This document shows, piece by piece, positions 51,976 to 60,904 of a DNA stretch of 64,000 nt. The notes beneath the pieces were generated by a model. The model searched no databases. It was given only the letters and a program-made list of their open reading frames with translations, and was not told where the DNA came from. Made by a program: the position numbers and the translations under genes. Numbering within the stretch: the stretch's first letter is position 1; each line of letters opens with the position of its first letter. The stretch is from Parvibaculum sp049671045 (lineage in GTDB: Bacteria > Pseudomonadota > Alphaproteobacteria > Parvibaculales > Parvibaculaceae), in the NCBI RefSeq assembly GCF_049671045.1, contig NZ_JBATUH010000018.1, forward strand, positions 1 through 64,000, written 5' to 3'.

Positions 51976-52956
51976 ATGAAGCTCTTCGCTCTCAATGCCA
52001 GCCGGGCTTTCGGCGAGAAGGTCGCGGCCGCTCTCGGCGTCCGGCTCGACGCGCATGAAGAACGCGAATTCGAGGATGGCGAGCACAAGACGCGGCCTCT
52101 CGTCAGTGTGCGCGGCGAGGACGTCTATATCGTCCAGAGTCTTCATGGCGGGCCGGATCAGTCGCCGCATGACAAGCTCTGCCGCCTTCTCTTCGCCATA
52201 GCGACGATGAAGGAGAACGGGGCGGCCCGTGTCACGGCCGCCATTCCCTATCTCGCCTATGCGCGCAAGGACCGGCAGACGAAGCCGCGCGATCCCGTGA
52301 CGAACCGCTACATGGCCGAACTCTTCGAGGCAGTGGGCACGGACCGGGTGATGACGCTCGAGGTGCACAATGTCGTCGCCTTCCAGAATGCGTTTCGCTG
52401 CGAGACTATCCATCTCGATACGCGAAGGCTCTTTGCCGCGCGGGCGGCGAAACTCGCGGGCGCAGGCCCCGTCGTCGTCGCATCGCCCGATCCGGGCGGG
52501 GTCAAGCGCGCGCAGATATTCCGCGAATATCTGGAGGAGGCGCTCGGCCGCCCGGTCGGCAGCGCCTTTATGGAAAAGCGCCGCAGCGCGGGCGTGGTGA
52601 GCGGAAATCTTCTCGTCGGCGATGTCGCGGACGCGCATGTGCTCGTCATCGACGATCTCATCAGCAGCGGCGGCACGATGGTGCGCGCCGCCGAAGCCTG
52701 CCGGGAAGCGGGCGCGCGCGCGACGCACGCCTTCGCCGCGCATGGGCTCTTCACCGGCGAGGCGTCCACCGCCATGCGCAATCAGGCGCTTGCGAGCGTC
52801 TGCATCTCCGACACGGTGCCGCCCTTCCGTCTTGCCAAATCCGTCATAGAGGAAGGGCGCATCGAAATCGTGAGCGCGGCACCGCTCTTTTCCAGGGCCA
52901 TTCGCAGGCTCCATGAAGGCGGCTCGATCAATGCCCTCAAGGAAGGGCAGGACTGA
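51976..52956 (+). CDS. prs: Ribose-phosphate pyrophosphokinase (PRPP synthetase), divergent form
   Basis: The enzyme makes PRPP from ribose 5-phosphate and ATP. The 326-residue product has the tandem PRTase-like fold: REFEDGEHKTRP, VYIVQSLHGGPDQSPHDKLCRLLFAIATMKENGAARVTAAIPYLAYARKDRQTKPRDPVTNRYMAELFEAVGTDRVMTLEVHN in the N-half (flexible loop RKDRQTKPRDP), SPDPGGVKRAQIFREYLE and the ribose-5-phosphate loop VIDDLISSGGTM. Several positions differ from housekeeping Prs, and the gene sits with stress and salvage genes, so I regard it as a specialised paralogue. Its 3' end overlaps the convergent COG2187 gene by 20 bases. Confidence 0.88.
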   Translation: MKLFALNASRAFGEKVAAALGVRLDAHEEREFEDGEHKTRPLVSVRGEDVYIVQSLHGGPDQSPHDKLCRLLFAIATMKENGAARVTAAIPYLAYARKDRQTKPRDPVTNRYMAELFEAVGTDRVMTLEVHNVVAFQNAFRCETIHLDTRRLFAARAAKLAGAGPVVVASPDPGGVKRAQIFREYLEEALGRPVGSAFMEKRRSAGVVSGNLLVGDVADAHVLVIDDLISSGGTMVRAAEACREAGARATHAFAAHGLFTGEASTAMRNQALASVCISDTVPPFRLAKSVIEEGRIEIVSAAPLFSRAIRRLHEGGSINALKEGQD

Positions 52957-53962
52957 GTTCCGGCGCCTCGGCAAGCGCGAGATATTGTTTCGCCAGCGGC
53001 AGCCACTTCTCCGGCTTGCGCCGGTCATGCTCGAGAATATGGACGAGCGAGAGGCGCGCGCGCAGGCAGGCCCGGTAGCGCCAGTAAAAGGCGATGAGTT
53101 GCTGCGGCGGCGGATCGTTCCTGCGCTCGGCATAGCGCGCGAGGATCAGCGGGCCGATCCATCCGGCGCCGAGCCGCTTGCATTCAAGGCCGAGAAAAGT
53201 GAGTTCGTCGAGCGGATCGACGAGCCTCAGCGAGCGGTTGAATTCGAGGCAATCGATCACCACGGGCGGCGGACCGAGACAGACATGCTCGGGCCGCAAA
53301 TCTCCATGTCCCTCGACGACGCGCCCCTGCTCGACCCGCGACATGAGCAGGTGGGCGCGGTTGCGCAGCACATCCTCGATGCGCCCGAGCATGTCGGCAA
53401 CGCGCATGTGGTCGAGCCCGAAGGCCGGGTTGGTCAGCACCGCTCTCGTCGTCGCCTGCTCATGGATGAATTGCTGCACGAAGGCTTCGGCCGTCAGCGC
53501 GGCGGGCTCGGCATCGCGGTAGAACGCCGCAAGCCGGTCGGCGACCGTGACGATCTCGTCGCGGCGGACCGCGCCTTCCCCGATCGCCCGGTCGAGCATC
53601 CGCTCGCGCGGCAGGCGGCGCATGAGAACGAGCCAGTCGACCGCCGCGCCCTCGCCGTCGATCGCAAGTTCGCCCGACGGCGTCGCGGTCAGCGGCACGA
53701 CACCGAGATAGATGTGAGGCGCCAGCCGCCGGTTGAGCCGCACTTCCTCCCGGCAGTTTCGCTCGCGCGCCTCGATGGTGCTGAAATCCAGAAACGGATA
53801 GCGCACCGGCTTCTTCAGTTTGTAGACGCGGTCGCCGACGAGGAAGACCCAGGACATATGCGTCTCCTCGGCGAGCACTTCGTCATCCGAGCGGCCATAA
53901 GCCTCCGGGCGCTGAAGGAAGCGCACCTTGTCCTCGATCGCGATTTCGGGAAGCCCGTTCAA
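52937..53962 (-). CDS. COG2187-type aminoglycoside phosphotransferase-like kinase
   Basis: The 341-residue protein belongs to an uncharacterised kinase-like group: HMSWVFLVGDRVYKLKKPVRYPFLDFSTIEARERNCREEVRLNRRLAP in the N-lobe (lysine in YKLKKPV), then DWLVLMRRLPRERML, the catalytic loop VEGHGDLRPEHVCL (HGD-x5-H) and metal-site VIDCLEFNRSLRLVDPLDEL (D). So it probably phosphorylates a small molecule or protein. The start is inferred as TTG 53962, which gives the family-like start NGLPEIAIEDKVRFL; ATG 54070 is the other choice. It is convergent with prs and overlaps it. Confidence 0.8.
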   Translation of the reverse strand: MNGLPEIAIEDKVRFLQRPEAYGRSDDEVLAEETHMSWVFLVGDRVYKLKKPVRYPFLDFSTIEARERNCREEVRLNRRLAPHIYLGVVPLTATPSGELAIDGEGAAVDWLVLMRRLPRERMLDRAIGEGAVRRDEIVTVADRLAAFYRDAEPAALTAEAFVQQFIHEQATTRAVLTNPAFGLDHMRVADMLGRIEDVLRNRAHLLMSRVEQGRVVEGHGDLRPEHVCLGPPPVVIDCLEFNRSLRLVDPLDELTFLGLECKRLGAGWIGPLILARYAERRNDPPPQQLIAFYWRYRACLRARLSLVHILEHDRRKPEKWLPLAKQYLALAEAPELSPALP

Positions 53963-54109
53963 TGTTCCGACGTGTTCCGCTGTTTGTCCGATCCGTTGAG
54001 CATCGCCGATCTGGCACCGGGATCGTTGACGCAGATCAAGGAAAGCGGCGCGCCGCGCGCCCATCCTCATTGAAGCCCATATGCGGAAGGCCGTCCCCGG
54101 AGGCACGAG

Positions 54110-54625
54110 ATGACCATATTCGCCGTCCTGCCGCCCCGGCTGACGCGCCTTTTCTCCCGCATCGACGCGGCGGATGCGAGCAGCGAGCGGCTGCATCTGC
54201 TTCTCGACTTCTGGGCTGCGCGGCGAAACGCCCGCATCCTGCCCATGGCCGCCGATCTCGGGCCACCGCCCCCACCTCACGCCGCTCATGCCTTTCTCTT
54301 CCGGCGCCTGCCGGGCCCCGGGCGGGATTGGGAAGCCGCGCAGCTTGGCGCCGACGCCGCCGACCTCATCGGCCTCACGGCGCGCGGCCGCACGTTGTCC
54401 GATCTCGCCGAGCCGCGCATCGCCGTGCGGCTCAGGCGCCTCTTTGAATTCGTGGCCCGGACTGGCGAGCCCGTCGCCGCCATGTTCGAGGCGCGAAGCG
54501 GCACGCGCCGCAAATGGATCGAGGTGCTGGCCGCGCCGCTTTCGAGCAACGCCATCGATGTCGACGGCATTTTCGGCGGCATAGCCGCCCGGCGCGAAGC
54601 GACAAGACCTCGGCAGGGCAGATGA
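54110..54625 (+). CDS. PAS-domain protein (PAS_5-like)
   Basis: The 171-residue protein has the layout of short alphaproteobacterial PAS_5-type proteins: ERLHLLLDFWAARRNARILPMAAD, FLFRRLPGPGRDWEAAQLGADAADLIG, ARGRTLSDLAEP, then an R-rich helix and TGEPVAAMFEARSGTRRKWIEVLAAPLSS. It has no output domain and no membrane helix. GGAGGCACGAG precedes ATG 54110. It is divergent from the COG2187 gene and convergent with rtcB (gap two bases). Function and ligand unknown. Confidence 0.65.
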   Translation: MTIFAVLPPRLTRLFSRIDAADASSERLHLLLDFWAARRNARILPMAADLGPPPPPHAAHAFLFRRLPGPGRDWEAAQLGADAADLIGLTARGRTLSDLAEPRIAVRLRRLFEFVARTGEPVAAMFEARSGTRRKWIEVLAAPLSSNAIDVDGIFGGIAARREATRPRQGR

Positions 54626-54627
54626 AC

Positions 54628-56058
54628 CTATCCCTTTATGCAGATGACGGGATCGAGACGGGCGACGCGCCGCGCAAGCCCCGCGCGCTCCGCCGCCTGG
54701 ACGACCGCCCCGGATTCCTTGTAGGCGCCGGGCGCTTCCTCTGCGATGCCGCGGAGCGAAGGGCTGCGAATGATGATGCCGCGCGCGGCCAGTTCGTCGA
54801 CAAGCGCGCGCCCGCGCCAGCGCCGCATCGCCTGATGGCGGCTCATGCTGCGGCCGGCGCCATGGCAAGCCGAGCTGAAGGACGCCGCCTCGCCCGCCGC
54901 GGTGCCGGCGAGCACGAAGGAACTCGTGCCCATGCTGCCGCCGATCAGCACCGGCTGACCCGTTACCCGGAACGCTTCGGGAAGGTCCCCATGGCCGGGG
55001 CCGAAGGCCCGCGTCGCGCCCTTGCGATGCACGTAGAGCTCGCGCTTCCGCCCGCCGACGGGATGGATCTCGGTCTTGCAGGTATTGTGCGAGACATCGA
55101 AGAGAAGATCGAGCGGCGCTTCGGGAAAGTAGTGCCCGAAGACGCGGCGCACGAGGTGGGTGAGAATCTGCCTGTTGGCGAAGGCGCAATTCGTCGCCGC
55201 GCGCATCGCGCCGAGATAGGTTTCGCCGATCGGCGAGCGGATGGGCGCGCAGGCAAGCTCGCGATCGGGAAGCTGAAAGCCCCGCGCCGCGGCGTCGGCG
55301 GCCATGTCGCGCAGAAATTCCGTGCCGATCTGATGGCCGAGGCCGCGCGAGCCGCAATGGATGGAGATGACCACCTCCCCGAGGCGCAGGCCGAAGGCGG
55401 CGGCGACGTCCGCATCGTAAATCTCGCGCACCTCCTGAATTTCGAGATAGTGATTGCCGGAGCCGAGCGTGCCCATCTCGCGGCGCTGCCGCTCCCGCGC
55501 ATGTTCCGAAACGCAGTCCGCCCGCGCGCCGCGCATCGTGCCGCCCTCCTCGATGCGTTCGAGATCGCTTGCGCGCCCATAGCCCTCACCGACGGCCCAG
55601 CCCGCGCCGCCCTCGAGCATCGCCACCATTGCGTCCCGGTCGAGCGAGATGGCGCCGGTGCTGCCGAGCCCGACCGGAATGTTCGTATAAAGATCATCGG
55701 CGAGCGCCTTCTGCACCAGCCGGATTCGCGCCACCTCGACGCCGGTGATGAGCGCGCGGACGCCGCAGGATATATCGAACCCCACTCCGCCCGCCGACAC
55801 CACGCCGCCTTCCTCGGGATCGAAGGCCGCGACGCCGCCTATGGGAAAGCCATAGCCCCAATGCGCATCCGGCATGGCATAGGCCGCGCGCACGATGCCG
55901 GGCAGCCGCGCCACATTGGCGAGCCGCTCACCGACCTTGTCGTCCATTTCGTTGAGCAGCGTCTCGTCGGCATAGATGATGCCCGGCACGCGCATTCCGG
56001 CCTCGGGCTCGAGCCGCCATGCCGTCTCCGCCACGCGCGTGAAACGTGCCGGGTCCAT
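54628..56058 (-). CDS. rtcB: RNA-splicing ligase RtcB
   Basis: RtcB joins RNA ends with 2',3'-cyclic phosphate (or 3'-phosphate) and 5'-OH in a GTP- and manganese-dependent reaction, repairing cleaved tRNAs and other RNAs. The 476-residue product has the family motifs: AMPDAHWGYGFPIGGVAAF, GGVGFDISCGVRAL (metal-binding aspartate and cysteine), LGSGNHYLEIQ, VISIHCGSRGLGHQIG, FDVSHNTCK and the guanylylated-histidine region ACHGAGRSMSR. AGGAGG (56064-56069) precedes ATG 56058. It is 27 bases downstream of archease on the same strand. Confidence 0.96.
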   Translation of the reverse strand: MDPARFTRVAETAWRLEPEAGMRVPGIIYADETLLNEMDDKVGERLANVARLPGIVRAAYAMPDAHWGYGFPIGGVAAFDPEEGGVVSAGGVGFDISCGVRALITGVEVARIRLVQKALADDLYTNIPVGLGSTGAISLDRDAMVAMLEGGAGWAVGEGYGRASDLERIEEGGTMRGARADCVSEHARERQRREMGTLGSGNHYLEIQEVREIYDADVAAAFGLRLGEVVISIHCGSRGLGHQIGTEFLRDMAADAAARGFQLPDRELACAPIRSPIGETYLGAMRAATNCAFANRQILTHLVRRVFGHYFPEAPLDLLFDVSHNTCKTEIHPVGGRKRELYVHRKGATRAFGPGHGDLPEAFRVTGQPVLIGGSMGTSSFVLAGTAAGEAASFSSACHGAGRSMSRHQAMRRWRGRALVDELAARGIIIRSPSLRGIAEEAPGAYKESGAVVQAAERAGLARRVARLDPVICIKG

Positions 56059-56085
56059 CGGCACCTCCTGCTGCGGATCGCCTGC

Positions 56086-56502
56086 CTAGACGTCAACAAT
56101 ACACTGGGCAAGCCACTCGCCATCGGCTTTTTGTTCGACGCGAAGCGCCGTGTAGGTCGCGCCCTTGACCTCCGCCGCGGGTTCGTGCCGGAAGCGATCG
56201 ACGTGCTCTCCCCATGCCGAGCCGGTGAGCCTGTTGCCCGCGATCGCGATCTCGAAGCGGCCGAACACCATACGCCGAACGGCCATTTCATAGACGATCG
56301 CGTTAAGCCATTCGACGAGCAGCAAATCGGGCGCGGGCGCTTCGCAGGCGATGGCGACGCGCTCCTCGGGCCGTATTCGCGCAGGCTCGATCATGGCGGC
56401 GATGAGCGCCAGCGCGCATTGCTCGAAGGCTTCAGGCAGCGTCGCCCCAATGCCGCGCACGCCGACATCCGCCCCGTGCTCGAAATGCTCCCATCGCGCC
56501 AT
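56086..56502 (-). CDS. Archease
   Basis: Archease activates RtcB by speeding its guanylylation and multiple turnover. The 138-residue product has WEHFEHGADVGVRGIGATLPEAFEQCALALIAAM, IACEAPAPDLLLVEWLNAIVYEMAV and ending CIVDV, as in the family, including the N-terminal H-x-A-D-x-G-x-R-G metal-binding region. ATG 56502 has GAGGAGAGGG before it. It is immediately upstream of rtcB, the usual functional pair. Confidence 0.94.
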   Translation of the reverse strand: MARWEHFEHGADVGVRGIGATLPEAFEQCALALIAAMIEPARIRPEERVAIACEAPAPDLLLVEWLNAIVYEMAVRRMVFGRFEIAIAGNRLTGSAWGEHVDRFRHEPAAEVKGATYTALRVEQKADGEWLAQCIVDV

Positions 56503-56539
56503 GGGCAGCCCTCTCCTCAATTACAGGCAGGCGGCTGAC

Positions 56540-57910
56540 ATGTTGGCGGCAGGCATGAACGACGGCAAGGGCGCGCTTCTCACCGACCTTTATCAGTTGA
56601 CCATGATCCAGGCCTATCTGGCGCGAGGGAAAACCGGCACGGCCGTCTTCGAGTTCTTCATGCGCCATTTTCCGCCGCATCGAGGCTTCCTCATCGCTGC
56701 GGGGCTCGAACAGGCGCTCGATTTTCTGGAAACACTCCGCTTCACCAAGGCCGAGATCGAGTGGCTGAGGGCGAGCGGCCGCTTCAGCGCCGACCTCATC
56801 TCCTATCTCGAGGGCTTCCGCTTCACCGGCGATGTCGATGCGATGCACGAGGGCACGGCCTTTTTCGCCGACGAGCCGATCCTGCGCGTGACGGCGCCGC
56901 TCCCCGAAGCGCAGCTCGTCGAAACACGGCTCATCAATCTTCTTCACTATCAGACGCTCGTCGCGAGCAAGGCGGCACGCATGGTTCTGATCGCGCCCCA
57001 GAGCACGCTCGTCGATTTCGGCTTCCGGCGCGCGCATGGCGCGGAAGCAGGCGTGCTCGCGGCGCGCGCAAGCTACATCGCCGGCTTTTCAGGCACGGCG
57101 ACCGTGCTCGCGGGCAAGCTCTTCGGCATCCCGCTCAGCGGAACGATGGCCCATTCCTTCATCGAGGTGTTCGACAGCGAGGTCGAGGCGTTCGACAGCT
57201 TCGCCCGCGAGCGGCCCGAGCATCTGACCTTGCTCATCGACACCTATGATGTCGAGGCGGCGGCCCGCAAGATCGTCTCGCTCGCAAGGCGGCTCGGCGA
57301 TGCGGGCATCGCCATTTCCGGCGTGCGCATCGACAGCGGCGATCTCATCGCGCTTTCGCGGCGCGTGCGACAGATCTTCGACGCGGGCGGGCTCCGCGAT
57401 GTGACGATCTTCGCAAGCGGCGGCGTAGACGAGAAGGAACTGCGCGCCATGATCGAGGCGCAAGCGCCGATCGACGGCTTCGGCATCGGCACGAGCCTGA
57501 CGACTTCCTTCGATCTTCCGGCGCTCGATTGCGCCTACAAGCTTCAGGAATATGCGGGCCTCGCGCGGCGCAAGCGCTCGGCGGGCAAGGCGACCTGGCC
57601 CGGCCGCAAGCAGGTGTGGCGGCGGCATGGCGCGGATGGGCGCATGGTGGAAGACCTGATCGCGCTGGAAGGTCAGCCGCGCGAGGGCGAGCGGCTCATC
57701 GAACCCGTCATGAGAGGCGGACGGCGCGTCGTCGCGGCGCCGAAACTCGCCGCCATCCGGGCCCGTGCCGCGGCGGAACTCCAGCGTCTCCCCGAGCCGT
57801 TGCGCGCGCTCACGCCGGGCCAGTCCCTGCCGGTGCGGATCGACGGCGCGCTCGAGACGCTCGTCGCCGAAGTCGACCGCAGGCTCGAGCAGCGGGAGAA
57901 GAGCCGATGA
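56540..57910 (+). CDS. pncB: Nicotinate phosphoribosyltransferase
   Basis: The enzyme joins nicotinate to PRPP to give nicotinate mononucleotide in NAD salvage. The 456-residue protein has LLTDLYQLTMIQAYL at the start, FFMRHFPPHRGFLIAAGLEQAL, NLLHYQTLVASKAARM, RRAHGAEAGVLAARASYIAGFSGTATV, GTMAHSFIEVF, GVRIDSGDLIAL and IFASGGVDEKEL, then GFGIGTSLTTS, as in the family. ATG 56540 is chosen (ATG 56555 possible). The gene is coupled to pncA by an ATGA overlap, forming a two-step salvage operon. PRPP is supplied by the prs gene 3.6 kb away. Confidence 0.95.
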   Translation: MLAAGMNDGKGALLTDLYQLTMIQAYLARGKTGTAVFEFFMRHFPPHRGFLIAAGLEQALDFLETLRFTKAEIEWLRASGRFSADLISYLEGFRFTGDVDAMHEGTAFFADEPILRVTAPLPEAQLVETRLINLLHYQTLVASKAARMVLIAPQSTLVDFGFRRAHGAEAGVLAARASYIAGFSGTATVLAGKLFGIPLSGTMAHSFIEVFDSEVEAFDSFARERPEHLTLLIDTYDVEAAARKIVSLARRLGDAGIAISGVRIDSGDLIALSRRVRQIFDAGGLRDVTIFASGGVDEKELRAMIEAQAPIDGFGIGTSLTTSFDLPALDCAYKLQEYAGLARRKRSAGKATWPGRKQVWRRHGADGRMVEDLIALEGQPREGERLIEPVMRGGRRVVAAPKLAAIRARAAAELQRLPEPLRALTPGQSLPVRIDGALETLVAEVDRRLEQREKSR

Positions 57911-58551
57911 ACGGCGAATTTCATATCGGGTCGCGCGACGTGCTCATCGTCACCGATGTGCAGAACGATTTCTGCTCGGGCGGCAGGCTCGCCGTTCCCC
58001 ATGGCGAGGAGATCGTCCCGCTCGTCAATCGTCTCGCGCGTCACTTCGAGCATGTGATCCTGACGCAGGACTGGCACCCGCCGGGGCATCTGTCGTTCGC
58101 CTCGTCGCATCCCGGCCGCGTGGCTTACGACATGATCGAGGCCGCATACGGTCCCCAGCAATTATGGCCGGACCACTGCGTGCAGGGCACGGCGGGCGCC
58201 GAATTTCATCCCGAACTCGACATTCCCCATGCCGAGCTCGTGCTGCGAAAGGGCTATCACCGCACGATCGATTCCTACTCCGCCTTTCGCGAGAACGACC
58301 GCAAGACCATGACCGGCCTTGCGAGCTATCTGCGCGAGCGCGGCCTCTCACGCGTCTTTCTCGTCGGTCTCGCCTTCGATTTCTGCGTCCGCTATTCGGC
58401 CGAGGACGCGGCGCTGGAAGGTTTCGATGTCGTCGTCATCGAGGATGGCTGCCGCAGCATCGATGTCGGCGGCTCGGCCGAAGCGACGCGCGCGCGGCTG
58501 AAGGCGCTTCGCATTCCCTGCCTTCCCGCCGCGCGCATCATCGCGCTTTGA
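57907..58551 (+). CDS. pncA: Nicotinamidase PncA
   Basis: PncA deamidates nicotinamide to nicotinate, feeding pncB. The 214-residue isochorismatase-fold enzyme has the catalytic aspartate in VTDVQNDFCSGGRLAVPHG, the metal-binding DWHPPGHLSFAS (D-x-H...H), lysine in LVLRKGYHRTIDSYSAF and the nucleophilic cysteine in GLAFDFCVRYSAEDA. ATG 57907 overlaps the pncB stop. It ends 21 bases before the stop of the convergent SGNH gene. Confidence 0.96.
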   Translation: MNGEFHIGSRDVLIVTDVQNDFCSGGRLAVPHGEEIVPLVNRLARHFEHVILTQDWHPPGHLSFASSHPGRVAYDMIEAAYGPQQLWPDHCVQGTAGAEFHPELDIPHAELVLRKGYHRTIDSYSAFRENDRKTMTGLASYLRERGLSRVFLVGLAFDFCVRYSAEDAALEGFDVVVIEDGCRSIDVGGSAEATRARLKALRIPCLPAARIIAL

Positions 58552-58572
58552 GGGCGAGGCGGCACCCCGCTT

Positions 58573-59802
58573 CTATTTCCGGCAGGCGCTGGCCGCTCTC
58601 TCGCCCGTCAATGCCCTGCCGATCGCCTCACCCATGCGCCGCGCGCCTTCGGGCTTCAGATGCACGCGGTCCGGCCAGGCGAGCGGCGGCGTGGCCCTCG
58701 CCCATTGGTCGATGCCGCAGGGCCTGCCCATGACGCGAGAGGCATCGAAATAGAATGCCCCCGACCTCGCCGCGACCTCTCTTTGCGTCTCGCGCAGTCG
58801 GTCGAGCTTCGGCGGCACGGTCCAGCCGTCGCCGCATGTGGCGGCGGTCCCTGCCTTAGCGCGACGCGCCCCGTCGAAGGCGCCGAGCACCGCTATCGAA
58901 GCGCCGGGCGAATCTCTCCTTATGCGGAGGATAAGCTTCTCGAAGCGATGCGCATAGGCATCGAGGTCGAGCGCGTCGTTGAAGCCTTCATTCGTGCCAT
59001 AGCCGAGAATGACGAGATCGGGTGCGAGGCTTGCGAGCTGACGGCTGAAGATCGCCTCGTCCCAGCGTTCCGTTACATCAATGGTCGCGCCGCTGATGCC
59101 ATGGCTGTCGTAGCGGATGCCAGGCCCGTTCCTCAGCAGCGCCCAACCGAGAAGACGCACCGGCCCGTCGCCCGCCGGGCTGAGTGTCAGGCGATGGGCG
59201 GAGGCGGCGGGCACTCGCAGTTGCACGAGCCCCGGCCCATCGGAGCCGGTGACGAGGCGCAAGGGCGCCGAGCCGTCGATTTGCAGGAGAAGCGCACCTG
59301 TTTCGGGGCCGCCCGCCGTGTCGATCTCGACCATGGAAAAATCGCGTTCCGCCTCGATGGTCATTTCCGCGCGCGCGTCGCCGCTCGAAACCCTGTAGCC
59401 CTGAAGGCCGAACGGGCCTTGCACGCGGCGCCCAAGGCTCGACGCGGCATCCCAATCTCCCCGCATCGAAACCTTGTATCCCTGCGGCGCGTAATAGCGA
59501 TAGGGAACGCCGGGCGGCAGGCCCCGGCCCGCATCGCCGAATTCCGCCGTCCAGCGCGCGCGCATCGCGCCCGTCAGATGATCGAGGGCGATGTGGCTGT
59601 CGCCGAGATGAAGGATGGTGACGGGCGCCGTCCGCCTGCCCGCCGCGAGATCGGCGAGCTCGGAGCGAAAATGCTCAAGCCCTTTTTGCGTTTCAGGTCG
59701 CGCTTCTGGCACGGCGCATTTCGGCTCGGCCGCGCAGGCGCCGATGAGGCCGACGAGAGCAAGAATGGCGGCCCGCAATCCGCGACGACCGCCCGGCCTC
59801 AT
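58573..59802 (-). CDS. SGNH-hydrolase-like lipoprotein
   Basis: The 409-residue protein has a short N-terminal hydrophobic segment with a lipobox-like cysteine (LVGLIGAC, about residue 23) and an SGNH fold: LHLGDSHIALDHLTGAMRARW (block I with serine), VILGYGTNEGFND (block III with asparagine), and WPDRVHLKPEGARRMGEAIG (block V, D-x-x-H). A beta-rich insert separates blocks I and III. Enzymes of this type add or remove acetyl groups on envelope polysaccharides. Its start overlaps the stop of the upstream SGNH gene by four bases. Confidence 0.85.
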   Translation of the reverse strand: MRPGGRRGLRAAILALVGLIGACAAEPKCAVPEARPETQKGLEHFRSELADLAAGRRTAPVTILHLGDSHIALDHLTGAMRARWTAEFGDAGRGLPPGVPYRYYAPQGYKVSMRGDWDAASSLGRRVQGPFGLQGYRVSSGDARAEMTIEAERDFSMVEIDTAGGPETGALLLQIDGSAPLRLVTGSDGPGLVQLRVPAASAHRLTLSPAGDGPVRLLGWALLRNGPGIRYDSHGISGATIDVTERWDEAIFSRQLASLAPDLVILGYGTNEGFNDALDLDAYAHRFEKLILRIRRDSPGASIAVLGAFDGARRAKAGTAATCGDGWTVPPKLDRLRETQREVAARSGAFYFDASRVMGRPCGIDQWARATPPLAWPDRVHLKPEGARRMGEAIGRALTGERAASACRK

Positions 59803-60812
59803 TTGACGTCCGCTCCCTTCCAGCGCCAGTCGTCGCTGCGGCCGGTGCGAATGTCGGCAACGTCATAGACCTGGCGCTTGAGTCCGATGGCGGCGGCCGA
59901 TGGGCCGGCAGGCGTCCCGTCCTTCGCGGCGACGGTCTGAGCCGCAAGCGCCCTGTCCGCGCCCGCTCCTGCCGCCACCGCGCCTGCATCAACATCGGCG
60001 AGGATCACGCCGCCGATCTTGCGCGCGAGAAGCTCGTAGCCCGCCATGGTGAAATGGATGCCGTCTTCCGAGCGCAGAAGCCGCTTCTTGCCCGCGCCAT
60101 CGAGACCATAGGCCTGATACTTGCCGTCCCCATCCGCCGCCACATCATGCGTCGGAATGAAGGTGATGCCGTTCGCTTCCGCCCGCGCCTCGAAGATCCC
60201 GGAGAAGGTTTCCATATCGCGCTCGAAGCCGGAACTGCGCATGACGGGCAGGCCGACCCAATAGATGCGCGCCCCCGCCTCTTTCAGAGTCTTCGTGAAA
60301 TCGTCGACGCGGGCATCATAGATCTCGCGCCATTTCGGCTCGAAGAGCGCGTGGCGCGCGCCCTCCTGCACGATGGTCTGGCGATCGTTCGTTCCCATGA
60401 CGATGACGGCGATGTCGATGGGTGTGTCGGCCGCCGCCTCGCGCACGGCCTCGTTCCAGTCGAAATAGTCGCGCCGCACGAGGCCCGTCGCGACGCGCGA
60501 CTTGCGAATGACCGTGAAGCGCTTGTCCTTGTGCAGAACGTGATAGAGCCCCGCCCAGACGCCATCGCCGAGCGAGTCGCCAAAAACGATGACATTGTAG
60601 TGCGCCTCCTGCCTCGACCCCGGCGCCACGGTCGCAGGCAGGGCGGGATTTGCGAGCGCCACATTCGTAACCGCCTCCTGCCGCGCGGCGGGCGGCGTGA
60701 TCGTGAGCGGCTCGGCCACCGCCGGCAGGCCGAAGCCGAGCAGAGCGCCAAGCGCCAGCGCGGCAGGCAGCCGCGCCCACCACGCTCCGTATCGTCCGGC
60801 CGCTCGCCCCAC
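59799..60812 (-). CDS. SGNH-hydrolase-like exported protein (DUF459 type)
   Basis: The 337-residue product has an N-terminal signal or anchor helix (LPAALALGALLGFGLPAVA) and an SGNH domain: VIVFGDSLGDGVWAGLYHVL (block I), IAVIVMGTNDRQTI (block III), and EDGIHFTMAGYELLARKIG (block V, D-x-x-H). DUF459 is the closest group I know. GTG 60812 is proposed as start because GGGGAT lies just before it; ATG 60887 is open but has no binding site. It is coupled to the second SGNH gene downstream. Confidence 0.82.
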   Translation of the reverse strand: MGRAAGRYGAWWARLPAALALGALLGFGLPAVAEPLTITPPAARQEAVTNVALANPALPATVAPGSRQEAHYNVIVFGDSLGDGVWAGLYHVLHKDKRFTVIRKSRVATGLVRRDYFDWNEAVREAAADTPIDIAVIVMGTNDRQTIVQEGARHALFEPKWREIYDARVDDFTKTLKEAGARIYWVGLPVMRSSGFERDMETFSGIFEARAEANGITFIPTHDVAADGDGKYQAYGLDGAGKKRLLRSEDGIHFTMAGYELLARKIGGVILADVDAGAVAAGAGADRALAAQTVAAKDGTPAGPSAAAIGLKRQVYDVADIRTGRSDDWRWKGADVK

Positions 60813-60904
60813 TCCGAAATCCCCGTGAAATCCAGCCCCTGCCCCAAATCGGCACAATGCGAACTTAGCCGAGGCGCGGGCGCCCATGAAGAGGGAAAAT
60901 CCGC

